A stretch of 64,000 bases of DNA from Bacteroidetes bacterium 43-93 (GCA_001897855.1 MKUO01000021.1:62001-126000), one strand, 5' to 3'. Positions 1 to 9,323 are shown, numbered from the stretch's first letter. Numbers and translations are program-made. The notes: a model not told the origin generated them from the letters alone.

Positions 1-1
1 A

Positions 2-511
2 ACAGCTCTTGGCGGTACTATCCCTGTGGCAAGAGTCTTGATAACACCGGATAGCATTTCACTCATCAACAATCTGCAAAAAGAGGTGCGTCAGCTGCAG
101 ATAGGGGATGTAAATAAACTGCTTCCTGTTTCTGTAGACTTCGCTACTATGCAAAACCTTATTATGGGTAATGTGTTGAAACAGAGTGGGAATCCCGTTG
201 ACGTAGGCGATTTTGGCGGTACCTGGACTATGCAGGTGAAGGATAGCCAGATGGTACAGCAATTAAGTTTTAACAAGGCCGACAGCAGCATACGAACATT
301 ACAGATGCGTACCGCTGATGATAGTACACAGGGGTTGGTTCAATACGGTGGTTATGAAATCATAGACAATAAGCTATTCTCCATGCAAAGAGTCATCACA
401 ATAAATAATGCGGGCGATGAGCATTACATTGATATGAATTTCAATAAAGTGGATTTTGACGAGCCGCTTGATTTTCCTTTCAACATTCCCAAAAGCTATG
501 ACAAGAAATAA
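2..511 (+). CDS. DUF4292 family protein, C-terminal part (5' truncated by window edge)
   Basis: The reading frame is open from base 2 and stops at 509-511, so this is the C-terminal ~169 residues of a longer protein. The segment starting G-G-T-I-P-V-A-R-V-L-I-T-P, followed by a polar beta-rich body, resembles the C-terminal half of the Bacteroidota DUF4292 family. These are usually lipoproteins of about 260-280 residues with a LolA/LolB-like beta fold. The signal peptide would lie outside the window. A GTG at 26 is an internal Val codon rather than a start. The function of the family is not established. The match is by remembered family pattern only. Confidence 0.7.
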   Translation, partial: TALGGTIPVARVLITPDSISLINNLQKEVRQLQIGDVNKLLPVSVDFATMQNLIMGNVLKQSGNPVDVGDFGGTWTMQVKDSQMVQQLSFNKADSSIRTLQMRTADDSTQGLVQYGGYEIIDNKLFSMQRVITINNAGDEHYIDMNFNKVDFDEPLDFPFNIPKSYDKK

Positions 512-566
512 TGCACAATATTATGTACCAAAGCAATATTGACAGTTTTTTTTAGTTTCATACCAT

Positions 567-574
567 TATTTTTG
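567..574 (+). promoter_or_regulatory. Possible -7 promoter element for rfbF
   Basis: TATTTTTG matches the Bacteroidota -7 consensus TAnnTTTG. It ends 23 nt before the rfbF ATG at 598. No TTTG lies at the expected 19-nt distance upstream, so support is partial. Confidence 0.3.
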
Positions 575-597
575 TTTGTCCCTTATAACAAGTCCTA

Positions 598-1371
598 ATG
601 AAGGTTGTAATATTTGCAGGCGGCCGTGGTACCCGCATCTCAGAAGAGTCGTCCATGCGCCCCAAACCAATGATAGAAATAGGTGGTAAGCCAATACTTT
701 GGCATATCATGAAAATATACGCGGCCTATGGCCATACTGAGTTTATTATTTGCCTCGGTTACAAGGGCTGGATGATAAAGGAGTATTTCGCTAACTATTT
801 CCTGCACAATGCCGATATTACTGTAGACCTTTCCCAAAATTCGCTGGAGGTCCACAACAATAATTCTGAACCTTTTAAAGTATCGCTTATAGATACGGGT
901 TTGGATACTATGACCGCCGGACGTTTGAAGAGGGTGTTGCCATACGTAGGCAACGAAACCTTTATGCTAACTTATGGAGACGGTGTTTGTAATGTAAATC
1001 TGGATGAGTTGGTGAAATTTCATAAAGAACACGGTAAGATTTGCACTATGACCGCCATACAGGCTACCAGCCGCTTTGGTGTAATAAAAATGGAAGAAAA
1101 CGGGCTGATAGATAGTTTTGAGGAAAAGCCGGAAGATAGCGGCACATGGATCAATGGTGGTTTCTTCGTTGTAGAGCCGGAAATTGTAAAATATCTACCT
1201 GAAAATTCGGATGATATCATGTGGGAACGTTACCCTATGGATATGCTGGCATCAGACCGGCAGATCGCTGCGTACAGGCACCACAACTTCTGGAAGTGCA
1301 TGGATACCCTCAGGGATAAGGAAGAATTGGAACATCTTTGGCAAACGGAACCTTTATGGAAAAAGTGGTAA
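598..1371 (+). CDS. rfbF: Glucose-1-phosphate cytidylyltransferase
   Basis: This 257-residue cytosolic enzyme transfers CMP from CTP to glucose-1-phosphate to make CDP-glucose, the first step of the CDP-6-deoxyhexose pathways. The N-terminus has the sugar nucleotidyltransferase signature AGGRGTR (residues 7-13) and the R-P-K-P-M-I-E-I-G-G-K-P segment (21-32) that contacts nucleotide and phosphate. A LTYGDG motif supplies the catalytic Asp. Length matches the family (~257). The gene overlaps rfbG by 16 nt, so the two are translated as a unit, and this pairing makes CDP-glucose the likely product. A related NDP-sugar pyrophosphorylase is the only alternative; the rfbG partner argues against it. 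Confidence 0.93.
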   Translation: MKVVIFAGGRGTRISEESSMRPKPMIEIGGKPILWHIMKIYAAYGHTEFIICLGYKGWMIKEYFANYFLHNADITVDLSQNSLEVHNNNSEPFKVSLIDTGLDTMTAGRLKRVLPYVGNETFMLTYGDGVCNVNLDELVKFHKEHGKICTMTAIQATSRFGVIKMEENGLIDSFEEKPEDSGTWINGGFFVVEPEIVKYLPENSDDIMWERYPMDMLASDRQIAAYRHHNFWKCMDTLRDKEELEHLWQTEPLWKKW

Positions 1372-2444
1372 CTGCAGATTTATTACGTTCTGCGTTTAAT
1401 AATAAAAGAGTATTTGTAACTGGCCATACCGGCTTTAAAGGCGCCTGGCTGATACAGATTTTAAAATGGCTGGGCGCCGACGTAAAGGGCTATGCGCTTG
1501 CACCGGAAAAAGATAACGATCTTTATAATCTTATAGACGGCGATAGCCAGTGCTATAGTTCTGTTATTGGCGATCTGCGCGATATGCACACGCTCCAGGG
1601 CGAGATAGTACGTTTCGAGCCTCATTTTGTATTTCATCTGGCTGCCCAGTCACTTGTAAGGCGCAGCTATGATATTCCATCTGATACGTTCATGGTAAAC
1701 ACCCAGGGAACAGTACACGTACTGGAAGCAGTACGCAGCCTTAAAAATCCTTGTGTTGCCCTGATGATCACTACCGATAAGGTATATGAAAACCCTGAAC
1801 GTGGATTGCCGTTTAAAGAAGATGATAAATTAGGTGGACATGATCCCTATTCAGCAAGTAAAGCAGCTGCTGAGATAGTAGTAGCTTCTTATTCCCGGTC
1901 TTTCTTTCAACCCGAAGCCTATACTACTCATCAAAAAGCCGTTGCGTCTGTCAGGGCGGGTAATGTTATTGGCGGCGGTGATTTTTCAGACGATCGTATA
2001 ATTCCGGATATAGTGAGGGCGTTAGAATTTGGCGAGACGGTGGAACTGCGCAATCCGCAATCAATCCGCCCATGGCAGCATGTACTGGAACCTCTTAGCG
2101 GCTATCTAACATTAGCCGCAAATATGTCAGTTGATCCGGTTAAATACTGCGGTGCCTATAACTTTGGCCCTGATGTGAATGATCGTCTCACTGTAGAAGA
2201 GTTAACAAAGATATTCCTGGAGCGTTTTGGTGTGGGTAATTATCGCATTACACCGCCTGAGCGTCCGCTACACGAGGCAAATCTTTTGTTGCTGGATAGT
2301 ACAAAGGCTTTGCAGGCACTAGGGTGGTCGTCGCGGCTTAGCGCCAGGCAGGCCATACAGATAACGGCCGACTGGTACGCTAATAAGAGTTTGTCTGCAC
2401 ACGAAAAATGTATGCAGCAGATAAGCGATTATTTTGGGTCTTAA
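1356..2444 (+). CDS. rfbG: CDP-glucose 4,6-dehydratase
   Basis: This 362-residue SDR-family enzyme converts CDP-glucose to CDP-4-dehydro-6-deoxyglucose with tightly bound NAD+. The Rossmann motif GHTGFKG is at residues 23-29, and the catalytic pair Y165xxxK169 (DPYSASK) follows a TTDK segment. I chose the ATG at 1356, inside the end of rfbF, rather than the TTG at 1338: the extra six residues precede the usual family start. The stop at 2442-2444 abuts the stop of the convergent aminotransferase with no spacer. The downstream fate of the sugar is not decided by this window, because no deoxygenase or ketoreductase for it is visible. Confidence 0.93.
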   Translation: MEKVVTADLLRSAFNNKRVFVTGHTGFKGAWLIQILKWLGADVKGYALAPEKDNDLYNLIDGDSQCYSSVIGDLRDMHTLQGEIVRFEPHFVFHLAAQSLVRRSYDIPSDTFMVNTQGTVHVLEAVRSLKNPCVALMITTDKVYENPERGLPFKEDDKLGGHDPYSASKAAAEIVVASYSRSFFQPEAYTTHQKAVASVRAGNVIGGGDFSDDRIIPDIVRALEFGETVELRNPQSIRPWQHVLEPLSGYLTLAANMSVDPVKYCGAYNFGPDVNDRLTVEELTKIFLERFGVGNYRITPPERPLHEANLLLLDSTKALQALGWSSRLSARQAIQITADWYANKSLSAHEKCMQQISDYFGS

Positions 2445-3917
2445 TTATGCTTCTGCCAGGGATGTGTTGATGATAAACGCGGGTATTGTTTCCTGCTGCA
2501 AAGCATTTTCGTCCAGGTAGAATTCTTTTTTCACCTTGTCGTACTGGTACAGCTTTTTAAGCAGTACCTTGTTACCGGCTACGAATTCAATAGCATCAGC
2601 AATGTAGTCTATCTCAGCATCCAGCATCGTAGGGTGTAAGGATACTCTTACCCATCCTATACGTACCAGCGGATTGCCGCCTACGATCTCGTCTTTTATA
2701 TGAATAGAAGCATCATGGTCCAGCCCATATAGATGATGTCCATAAGTGCCTGCGCAGGAGCATCCGCCTCGTGTTTGTATGCCAAACATATCGTTCAGTG
2801 CCTTCACTACCATGTGATAGTGTATATCCTCAAATACTAAAGACAAGATGGCCTGTCGGTGCCGTATTCCCGGTTCCAATATTTTTACCCCATCCAGTTT
2901 TTCTACACGCGCCCATAATCTTTCCAGCAATTCCTCTTCCCGTTGCTGAATATTGGCAACACCCATTTCTTCTTTCAGTTCTATCGCCTTGGCTACTCGT
3001 ATAGTTTGTATAAAACCGGGTGTACCGCCATCTTCACGGCTCTCAATATCTGCCTTGTACACATGCTTTTCATATGGGCTGGTCCATACAACAGTGCCTC
3101 CGCCCGGGTGGTCAGGAGTTACATTATGATAAAGCTTCTTCTTAAATACCAAAATGCCGGCGCTACCGGGGCCACCCAAAAACTTATGCGGAGAAAAAAA
3201 GATCGCATCCAAATATTCATCTTTTTCTGCCGGGTTCATATTGATCTCCGTATAGGGTGCAGAGCAGGCAAAGTCTACAAAACAATAGCCGCCGTGTTTA
3301 TGAATAATGGCAGCTATCTTCTTATATGGTGTATATACTCCTGTTACGTTAGAACAGGCAGTAACAGAAGCAATTTTTGTTTTTCTATATGCATAGCGCT
3401 GCACCAGCGTCTCAAAGTACTCAAGATCTACCTCTCCCGCATCATTCGGACTGATGATCTCTACATCGCAAATGGTTTCCAGCCACGTGGTATGGTTAGA
3501 GTGGTGTTCCATATGAGTGATGAATACAATTGGGCGCTCATTTTCCGGGATACTTATTTTGTCCGAAAAATTTTCGTGCAGCTTCAGGCCCAGCAGACGT
3601 TGAAATTTATTGATAACGCCTGTCATCCCGGCGTTGCTGGATATGATTGCCTCGTCATCTCCCGCGCAAACATGTTGTTTTATCTTTTTCAGGCTGTTTT
3701 GGTACAATTCAGTCATATGCGTACCGGTGTATGTTGTACGTGTATGCGTATTGGCTACATATGGATACACTTCGGCCATCATATAATCCTCAATAGGCTT
3801 ATACATCCTTCCGCTGGCCGTCCAGTCGGCATACAGTATCTTCTTTTTGCCGAATGGGGAAACGAAATAATGGTCAATGCCTATGATATTTTTCCTGATG
3901 TCCTCGAAATGCTGCAT
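2445..3917 (-). CDS. Aminotransferase class V-fold PLP enzyme (cysteine desulfurase-like)
   Basis: A 490-residue fold type I PLP enzyme. The Schiff-base lysine is K245 in SPHKFLGG, the PLP-ring His cluster is MEHHSNHTTW (136-145), and D215 in FVDFACSA would contact the pyridine nitrogen. TRGGCSCAG (382-390) places Cys386 and Cys388 where cysteine desulfurases and selenocysteine lyases have a mobile-loop Cys. It is longer than SufS/IscS (~405). Although it sits between CDP-sugar genes, it belongs to class V, not the DegT/DnrJ sugar aminotransferases, and is on the opposite strand, so a role in sugar synthesis is doubtful. The substrate is unknown. Confidence 0.75.
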   Translation of the reverse strand: MQHFEDIRKNIIGIDHYFVSPFGKKKILYADWTASGRMYKPIEDYMMAEVYPYVANTHTRTTYTGTHMTELYQNSLKKIKQHVCAGDDEAIISSNAGMTGVINKFQRLLGLKLHENFSDKISIPENERPIVFITHMEHHSNHTTWLETICDVEIISPNDAGEVDLEYFETLVQRYAYRKTKIASVTACSNVTGVYTPYKKIAAIIHKHGGYCFVDFACSAPYTEINMNPAEKDEYLDAIFFSPHKFLGGPGSAGILVFKKKLYHNVTPDHPGGGTVVWTSPYEKHVYKADIESREDGGTPGFIQTIRVAKAIELKEEMGVANIQQREEELLERLWARVEKLDGVKILEPGIRHRQAILSLVFEDIHYHMVVKALNDMFGIQTRGGCSCAGTYGHHLYGLDHDASIHIKDEIVGGNPLVRIGWVRVSLHPTMLDAEIDYIADAIEFVAGNKVLLKKLYQYDKVKKEFYLDENALQQETIPAFIINTSLAEA

Positions 3918-4003
3918 GTGATTTGAAAATTACCAACTGCAAAATTACCATTTTCTTTAATCTTTTTTGTGAGTTCAAAGGCATTTTATCCTTTATTTGC
4001 AGC

Positions 4004-4543
4004 ATGTATAAGTTTGAAGAAACTCCACTCAAAGGTGCTTTCACAATAACCCTGCCTGCATTTTTTGACGACAGGGGCAGCTTTGTAAAACCATATAATG
4101 AAGATGCGTTTACCAAAGCGGGTATTTCTTTTGATCTAAGGGAGAGCTATTTCTCATTCTCTAAGAAAAATGTCATACGGGGTATGCATTTTCAGCTGCC
4201 GCCGCATCAGCATAGCAAGATCGTTTATTGTCCCAACGGCGCCATATTGGATGTGATCATTGACTTGCGTAAGGGTTCTCCAACTTATGGTCAGTATTAT
4301 GCGCGGGAACTGTCCTCCGACAACCATAAAGCCTATTTTATTCCGGAAGGTTTTGCTCATGGTTTCAAAGCACTGACCGATAATGCCATGACTTATTACA
4401 TGGTTTCATCCGGCTATAACAAGGAATCAGATACCGGTATTTTGTACAATAGCTTTGGTTTTGACTGGGGAATTAAAAATCCCATAATTTCAGAAAGGGA
4501 TCTTTCGTTTGTTGGGTTGGGTGATTTTGAAACTCGTTTTTAA
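4004..4543 (+). CDS. RmlC-like dTDP/CDP-4-dehydro-6-deoxysugar epimerase
   Basis: A 179-residue cupin of the RmlC/dTDP-4-dehydrorhamnose 3,5-epimerase family. Visible family landmarks are FFDDRGSF (20-27), RGMHFQLPPH (59-68) with the catalytic His62, VYCPNGAILDVIIDLRKGSP (74-93), and PEGFAHGF with His119. The ATG at 4004 aligns with the family start; the upstream ATG at 3923 would add a hydrophobic stretch foreign to the family and overlap the region upstream of the divergent aminotransferase. With only rfbF and rfbG as local partners, it may epimerise C3 and/or C5 of CDP-4-dehydro-6-deoxyglucose, as AscE-type enzymes do. A dTDP substrate cannot be excluded. Confidence 0.82.
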   Translation: MYKFEETPLKGAFTITLPAFFDDRGSFVKPYNEDAFTKAGISFDLRESYFSFSKKNVIRGMHFQLPPHQHSKIVYCPNGAILDVIIDLRKGSPTYGQYYARELSSDNHKAYFIPEGFAHGFKALTDNAMTYYMVSSGYNKESDTGILYNSFGFDWGIKNPIISERDLSFVGLGDFETRF

Positions 4544-5599
4544 TTAATAACTCCACAGGAGGTTGAACTTTACTACCCAGTGGTCTTTTTTTTCTGTGAT
4601 TGTATAACGAACCCCGGAACCACCATTTTCAGTAATGTCCACCGTATATTGATTTTTTTCTCCTTTTACAGGTTTTAGCGCCGTTACCGATTTGCGATGA
4701 GGCACAGAGATAAATTTACTTTTGTATAATTTCCATTCTTTTGTAGATAGAATAAGGTAGGTAAAATTTGTCACCGCCACATGGGCAATCCCGGGATCGT
4801 CGGTTACTATTATGAACTCTGCAATGCCATGAGATAATATGTTTGTATTCACCTTACTTCCATCAAAAGGTACTATGCTGTCGTCAATGCATATTCCTTT
4901 CTCATTTAAAAGATATTTGTATAGGGCAGTATATTTATTGATTCTGATTTGCCGCCTCGGGTTTCGGTCTTGTGAATCGTTCACACCGTCTCCGTCAGAA
5001 TCTTTAGACAAAGGGTTGGTAAAGCTCTTTTCTTCTTCTATATCCGTTAATCCATCACCATCACTGTCTTTTGTCAATTCGTAAAGGTTTATCTGCATAA
5101 TTAAATTATCCGTTACCAACCCAAATCTGCCTGGATCATTAGAAAACGCTCCTTTTGATAATCGTGCTACCTCGGCAACTTCTACTTCAAGGGTAGAATC
5201 ATTTTTTATTAGCGGGATCGCCGCCCTATACTTAATGTAATAAGGATAGCAATCTCCAATGCCTGTATAATATCTTGCCCAAGTATCCCCGTGATCTTTT
5301 GAAACACCAACCCAGTAACCTAAACTCTCGTCATAGAGATTGTCCACATAAACAACAAACTGCATTTTGTTAACACTGTCGTACCTTAAGACATACCCAC
5401 TAGGTATGCCGGCAACAGTATCTGTGTAAGCTCTGTCCGAGTTGAACATCTCAGATGAATAGCGTTCTGAAGTGCTTACAAACCTATTACTCCCGATAGT
5501 GGATTTTATGATGGTGATGGTATGAGGAGTTTGAGCATTGAGACTAAAATAAGATAGCATACACAATAGCGAGGTATACAAGGATAGTAAACTCTTCAT
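4544..5599 (-). CDS. Secreted protein with thrombospondin type 3-like Ca-binding repeats
   Basis: A 351-residue protein of unknown function. The ATG at 5599 starts a clean signal peptide (K, then a Leu/Ser-rich core, ending S-L-N-A-Q), so it is preferred over the upstream start at 5644. Two aspartate-rich loops, DSDGDGLTDIEE and DSDGDGVNDSQD (about residues 177-213), match thrombospondin type 3/EF-like calcium-binding repeats common in Bacteroidota surface proteins. The rest gives no recognisable domain, and there is no T9SS sorting domain at the C-terminus (ends L-L-W-S-Y). It is probably periplasmic or exported. Its stop abuts that of the convergent epimerase. Confidence 0.7.
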   Translation of the reverse strand: MKSLLSLYTSLLCMLSYFSLNAQTPHTITIIKSTIGSNRFVSTSERYSSEMFNSDRAYTDTVAGIPSGYVLRYDSVNKMQFVVYVDNLYDESLGYWVGVSKDHGDTWARYYTGIGDCYPYYIKYRAAIPLIKNDSTLEVEVAEVARLSKGAFSNDPGRFGLVTDNLIMQINLYELTKDSDGDGLTDIEEEKSFTNPLSKDSDGDGVNDSQDRNPRRQIRINKYTALYKYLLNEKGICIDDSIVPFDGSKVNTNILSHGIAEFIIVTDDPGIAHVAVTNFTYLILSTKEWKLYKSKFISVPHRKSVTALKPVKGEKNQYTVDITENGGSGVRYTITEKKDHWVVKFNLLWSY

Positions 5600-5677
5600 A
5601 GGATATTTTTCTAAATTAAGCCTTATCAACAGGATGTTTGGCATGTCAGTGTCAAACTCTGAATATTCCAGTTTACA

Positions 5678-5685
5678 TATCTTTG
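5678..5685 (+). promoter_or_regulatory. -7 promoter element for the aldehyde dehydrogenase
   Basis: TATCTTTG fits TAnnTTTG. The inferred transcription start (about 5690) lies downstream of the ATG at 5687, which supports translation from the ATG at 5726 instead. No good TTTG is present 19 nt upstream. Confidence 0.4.
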
Positions 5686-5725
5686 CATGCCATATAGATA
5701 TTTCTCAATTTTTTTAAACAATAAT

Positions 5726-7258
5726 ATGAAAATAAATAAGGTCCTTGATATACTAGGAATCAATAAACTGAACGAAGGCGCTGCTACAGGTACTAAATGG
5801 CTGAAGGCCGGTGGAGAGAAAATAGATTCTTATTCGCCCGTTGATGGCAAACTGATAGCGAGCGTGACAGCATCAAGCGGTAAAACTTACGATAACATTG
5901 TAAAACAAGCACAGGCAGCATTTGAAGAATGGAGAATGTGGCCTGCTCCTAAACGCGGCGAAATAGTTCGCCAGATAGGAGAAGCTTTGCGCAAGAATAA
6001 AGAACCATTGGGTCGTTTGGTGTCTTATGAAATGGGTAAGAGCCTGCAGGAAGGCCTTGGCGAGGTGCAAGAGATGATAGATATTGCTGATTTTGCAGTA
6101 GGACTGTCACGCCAGTTATACGGTCTTACGATGCACAGCGAGCGTCCTATGCATCGTATGTACGAGCAATGGCATCCGTTGGGCGTTGTCGGTATCATTA
6201 GCGCTTTTAATTTCCCGGTTGCAGTTTGGAGCTGGAATAGCTTTGTAGCATGGGTATGTGGCGATACCTGCGTATGGAAGCCATCTGAAAAAACACCACT
6301 TACCGCTATTGCCTGTCAAAATATCATTGCAGAAGTTTTTAAAGCTAATAAGGTACCTGAGGGTGTTTGCGGTTTAGTTGTTGGTGGTCGTGAAATAGGT
6401 GAACTGATGAGTGCAGACACACGAATACCACTTGTATCTGCTACGGGCAGCACCCGCATGGGTAAGGCCGTGGGCGCTGCTGTAGGCGCAAGGCTGGGCC
6501 GTGCATTACTGGAGCTGGGTGGTAACAATGCTATCATTGTTTCAGAACATGCCGACCTGGACATTGCATTGCGTGCATGCCTATTTGGTGCTGTAGGCAC
6601 TGCCGGACAAAGGTGCACTACCACACGCCGTCTTATTATTCACGATAAAGTTTACGATGCTTTCAAAAAGAAATTAGTTGCTGCCTATAAACAACTTAGC
6701 ATTGGCGATCCGCTGGATGAGAAGAATCATGTAGGTCCGTTAATTGATAAGGACGCGGTAAATAATTATCTCCACGCTATCAGCGAACTGAAAAAGCAAG
6801 GCGCGAAAGTGGTTGTTGCCGGTGGTGTGCTGGAGGGCAAAGGTTATGAAAGCGGTTGCTATGTGAAACCATGCATCTACGAGGTATCCAATGATATGCC
6901 TATCGTACAGCATGAAACATTTGCTCCGTTGTTGTACATCATGAAGTATAATAAGCTGGAAGAAGCTATCCGCCTGCAGAATGATGTTCCTCAAGGTCTG
7001 TCATCTGCTATAATGACGCTGAATATGCGCGAAGCAGAGCAATACCTTTCCCACATGGGTAGCGACTGCGGTATAGCTAATGTGAACATCGGTACTAGTG
7101 GTGCTGAGATCGGTGGCGCGTTCGGTGGCGAAAAAGAAACTGGTGGTGGCCGCGAAAGCGGTTCTGATAGCTGGAAGGCATACATGCGCAGGCAAACAAA
7201 CACCATAAACTGGGGTAATACGTTGCCACTGGCTCAGGGTATCAAGTTTACGGTGTAA
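5726..7258 (+). CDS. amaB: ALDH7-type aldehyde dehydrogenase (L-aminoadipate-semialdehyde / piperideine-6-carboxylate dehydrogenase)
   Basis: A 510-residue NAD-dependent aldehyde dehydrogenase, cytosolic. The catalytic Cys297 lies in GTAGQRCTT, the general-base Glu263 in LLELGGNN, and the cofactor loop in SATGSTRMG (238-246). FNFPVAVWSWN and the C-terminal GGAFGGEKETGGGRESGSD are typical of the ALDH7 (antiquitin) group. That group oxidises alpha-aminoadipic semialdehyde/piperideine-6-carboxylate in lysine breakdown. I chose the start at 5726 because the -7 element at 5678-5685 puts the transcript start beyond the earlier ATG. It stands alone with a strong terminator after it. The specific substrate is inferred from family only. 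Confidence 0.85.
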   Translation: MKINKVLDILGINKLNEGAATGTKWLKAGGEKIDSYSPVDGKLIASVTASSGKTYDNIVKQAQAAFEEWRMWPAPKRGEIVRQIGEALRKNKEPLGRLVSYEMGKSLQEGLGEVQEMIDIADFAVGLSRQLYGLTMHSERPMHRMYEQWHPLGVVGIISAFNFPVAVWSWNSFVAWVCGDTCVWKPSEKTPLTAIACQNIIAEVFKANKVPEGVCGLVVGGREIGELMSADTRIPLVSATGSTRMGKAVGAAVGARLGRALLELGGNNAIIVSEHADLDIALRACLFGAVGTAGQRCTTTRRLIIHDKVYDAFKKKLVAAYKQLSIGDPLDEKNHVGPLIDKDAVNNYLHAISELKKQGAKVVVAGGVLEGKGYESGCYVKPCIYEVSNDMPIVQHETFAPLLYIMKYNKLEEAIRLQNDVPQGLSSAIMTLNMREAEQYLSHMGSDCGIANVNIGTSGAEIGGAFGGEKETGGGRESGSDSWKAYMRRQTNTINWGNTLPLAQGIKFTV

Positions 7259-7280
7259 TTGTTATTTATACGATTTTTCT

Positions 7281-7304
7281 AAAGGGGCTTTGTAGCCCCT
7301 TTTT
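7281..7304 (+). terminator. Rho-independent terminator after the aldehyde dehydrogenase
   Basis: A 7-bp stem AGGGGCT / AGCCCCT with loop TTGT, followed by a T run, begins about 25 nt after the stop codon. Confidence 0.85.
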
Positions 7305-7379
7305 CGTTTGCAACCACTGCTGATACTGGTAAATGATAAAATCTTAAATTGCATATAAGGCTAACACCCCGCATCTGTT

Positions 7380-9260
7380 ATGGTCAAGACTTACAGGATA
7401 GTTTTGTTGTTTTTCGCAGTTTTTTTTACAAAACCGGCATTTGCCGGGGATGTTTCCGGTACTGCGTTAAAAGACATGATAGATAGAGCAAGGGAAACAG
7501 GTATTGTGTTCAAAAGGGTTGATCTGTTCCATCAGGTCAGTGGTACTTATCATAATGATTTGCTGCAGTCAGCAACATTATTGGATATCACAACATCACA
7601 AAAGAATTCACTTTATGATGCTAAGCCACAGGCTATAACCTTGTCTTTACCGGCGAGTGACGGATCCGTTTATACGCTGGATATGTTAGCATTTGACCCT
7701 ATTGCCTCAGATGCGAAATTTAACTACCTGGATGCTTCAGGAGCGCATCCTTCCGCATGTGATAGAGGTATTCATTACCAGGGAATTGTAGAAAATGCAG
7801 GCCAGCGATCCATGGCCTGTTTAAGTGTGTTTCGTAGTGGCGATCTGATGCTTTTATTTGCTACGGACAAAGGCAACTTTGTAGTTGGCAAATTGCAGGA
7901 TAGTTCAGGAAAATATGTCCTTTATAACGATAGGGATATGATCAATAAACCTTCAGGTAGCTGCGGTGTAGATAATCATTACGACAGATATTCCGGACGG
8001 GGACAGAATAAAACTACATCGCCTTATAACTGCAATAAAGTGCAGATATATTGGGAGGGCGACTACCAGCTGTTTCAAAATAAAGGTAGCCTTACAAATG
8101 CGCAGAACTATCTTATCGGGCTTTTCGCTGAGATGCAAACTTTATTCAGAAATGAAAAGATCGCTGTAGAGCTTAAAACACTTAATATTTGGACAACAGA
8201 TGATGGTTATCCCGACGCGAATGAAAATCTTGCGCTGACTACTTTTACCGGTACATGGAATAATAAGGGAGATACCTTTGATGGTGATATCGCGCAATTG
8301 GTAGCTATGGATACAACTCCCAAAGCAGGGGTTGGATATGTTGATGTTTTATGCAACAGGCCATTTGCGTATGCTTATAGTAATATTTATGGCTCATATA
8401 GTACGTTGCCTGCTTATTCATGGGATGTGGTTGTGGTAGCGCATGAAACAGGGCATAACCTGGGATCTCATCACACTCACTGGTGTGGTTGGAATGCAGG
8501 CCCCGGTGGTAGTTGTGGTTCAATTGATAATTGCGCAACTCAGGAAGCAACCACAGCTTGTCCTGTATGCGCAACATTATTCGATAACGCTGCCACTACA
8601 AATAGCTGGAGCGGTACCATTATGAGTTACTGCAACTTCGTTGCCCGTGGTATAGATCTTGCAAATGGTTTTGGCCCTTTACCCGGTAATAAGATCAGGT
8701 CATCTGTAGCGTCTGCATCCTGCTTAAAATCTATAATCAGTGCAACACTTACAGCAAAGTCTATTTGCCGGTATGACGGCGCAGTGACCATAACCTATAA
8801 CAATAACAACTTTGGGGTGGCGCCGTTCCGGTATTTATGGTCTAATCAGGCTACCAGTCAGAATATTACCAACCTCGGACAGCCTAAGACCTATTCCGTT
8901 TATATTACTGATTCTAATGGCTGTGTGGCCTCTTTCTATGCAAACGTGGGCGTAGACCCTACACCGGGATGTTTTCCTGCCGGTATCTCGGGCATTGCTA
9001 ATGTAGCCGGAGATCTGCATATATACCCGAACCCGGTAAGCCAATCTGCTACTATTCAGTTTTATGCACTCTACGCAGGCACAGCTAAAATAAATGTAAC
9101 AGATATGCTGGGCAAGCTAATGGAAACAAGGACAGTGCCTTATTCTAATGCAAATAATACGGTTCACATCGATGTGCATAGTTGGCCTAAAGCTATTTAT
9201 ACGCTGTCTTTTGATGATGGTGCCGGAACGCTGCAAAATCTTAAATTGGTAGTACAATAA
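7380..9260 (+). CDS. Secreted metzincin zinc metalloprotease with T9SS sorting domain
   Basis: A 626-residue secreted protease. A signal peptide (hydrophobic residues 5-20, ending F-A-G) leads into a ~200-residue propeptide-like region. The catalytic domain holds HETGHNLGSHH: zinc ligands H355, H359, H365 and catalytic E356 in the HExxHxxGxxH arrangement of metzincins (reprolysin/M12B-like), with TIMSYC as the Met-turn. A SprB-like repeat follows (about 460-530), then a T9SS type A sorting domain (YPNPVSQSATIQF to the C-terminus). The protein should cross the outer membrane by T9SS and be surface-attached or released. The small prodomain-like gene at 9324 lies 63 nt downstream. Confidence 0.9.
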   Translation: MVKTYRIVLLFFAVFFTKPAFAGDVSGTALKDMIDRARETGIVFKRVDLFHQVSGTYHNDLLQSATLLDITTSQKNSLYDAKPQAITLSLPASDGSVYTLDMLAFDPIASDAKFNYLDASGAHPSACDRGIHYQGIVENAGQRSMACLSVFRSGDLMLLFATDKGNFVVGKLQDSSGKYVLYNDRDMINKPSGSCGVDNHYDRYSGRGQNKTTSPYNCNKVQIYWEGDYQLFQNKGSLTNAQNYLIGLFAEMQTLFRNEKIAVELKTLNIWTTDDGYPDANENLALTTFTGTWNNKGDTFDGDIAQLVAMDTTPKAGVGYVDVLCNRPFAYAYSNIYGSYSTLPAYSWDVVVVAHETGHNLGSHHTHWCGWNAGPGGSCGSIDNCATQEATTACPVCATLFDNAATTNSWSGTIMSYCNFVARGIDLANGFGPLPGNKIRSSVASASCLKSIISATLTAKSICRYDGAVTITYNNNNFGVAPFRYLWSNQATSQNITNLGQPKTYSVYITDSNGCVASFYANVGVDPTPGCFPAGISGIANVAGDLHIYPNPVSQSATIQFYALYAGTAKINVTDMLGKLMETRTVPYSNANNTVHIDVHSWPKAIYTLSFDDGAGTLQNLKLVVQ

Positions 9261-9323
9261 GTATTCAGTTATGGCACCCTTATTGATTAATATAAATCAA
9301 GCTAACTTCGATATAGATATTTC

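Noticed and set aside
2445-3917. The class V aminotransferase as the amino-sugar step of the CDP pathway
   Set aside because: It lacks the DegT/DnrJ type pattern, has cysteine desulfurase-like Cys residues, and is transcribed from the other strand.
2943-3926. A 327-codon plus-strand open frame opposite the class V aminotransferase
   Set aside because: It is fully antisense to a gene with clear PLP motifs, and its translation is Cys/Tyr/Ile-rich without any family pattern.
9283-9300. TTGATT / AATCAA inverted repeat upstream of the 9324 gene, considered as an FNR/CRP-type box
   Set aside because: The spacer is too long for TTGAT-N4-ATCAA, and the region is AT-rich, so chance is likely.
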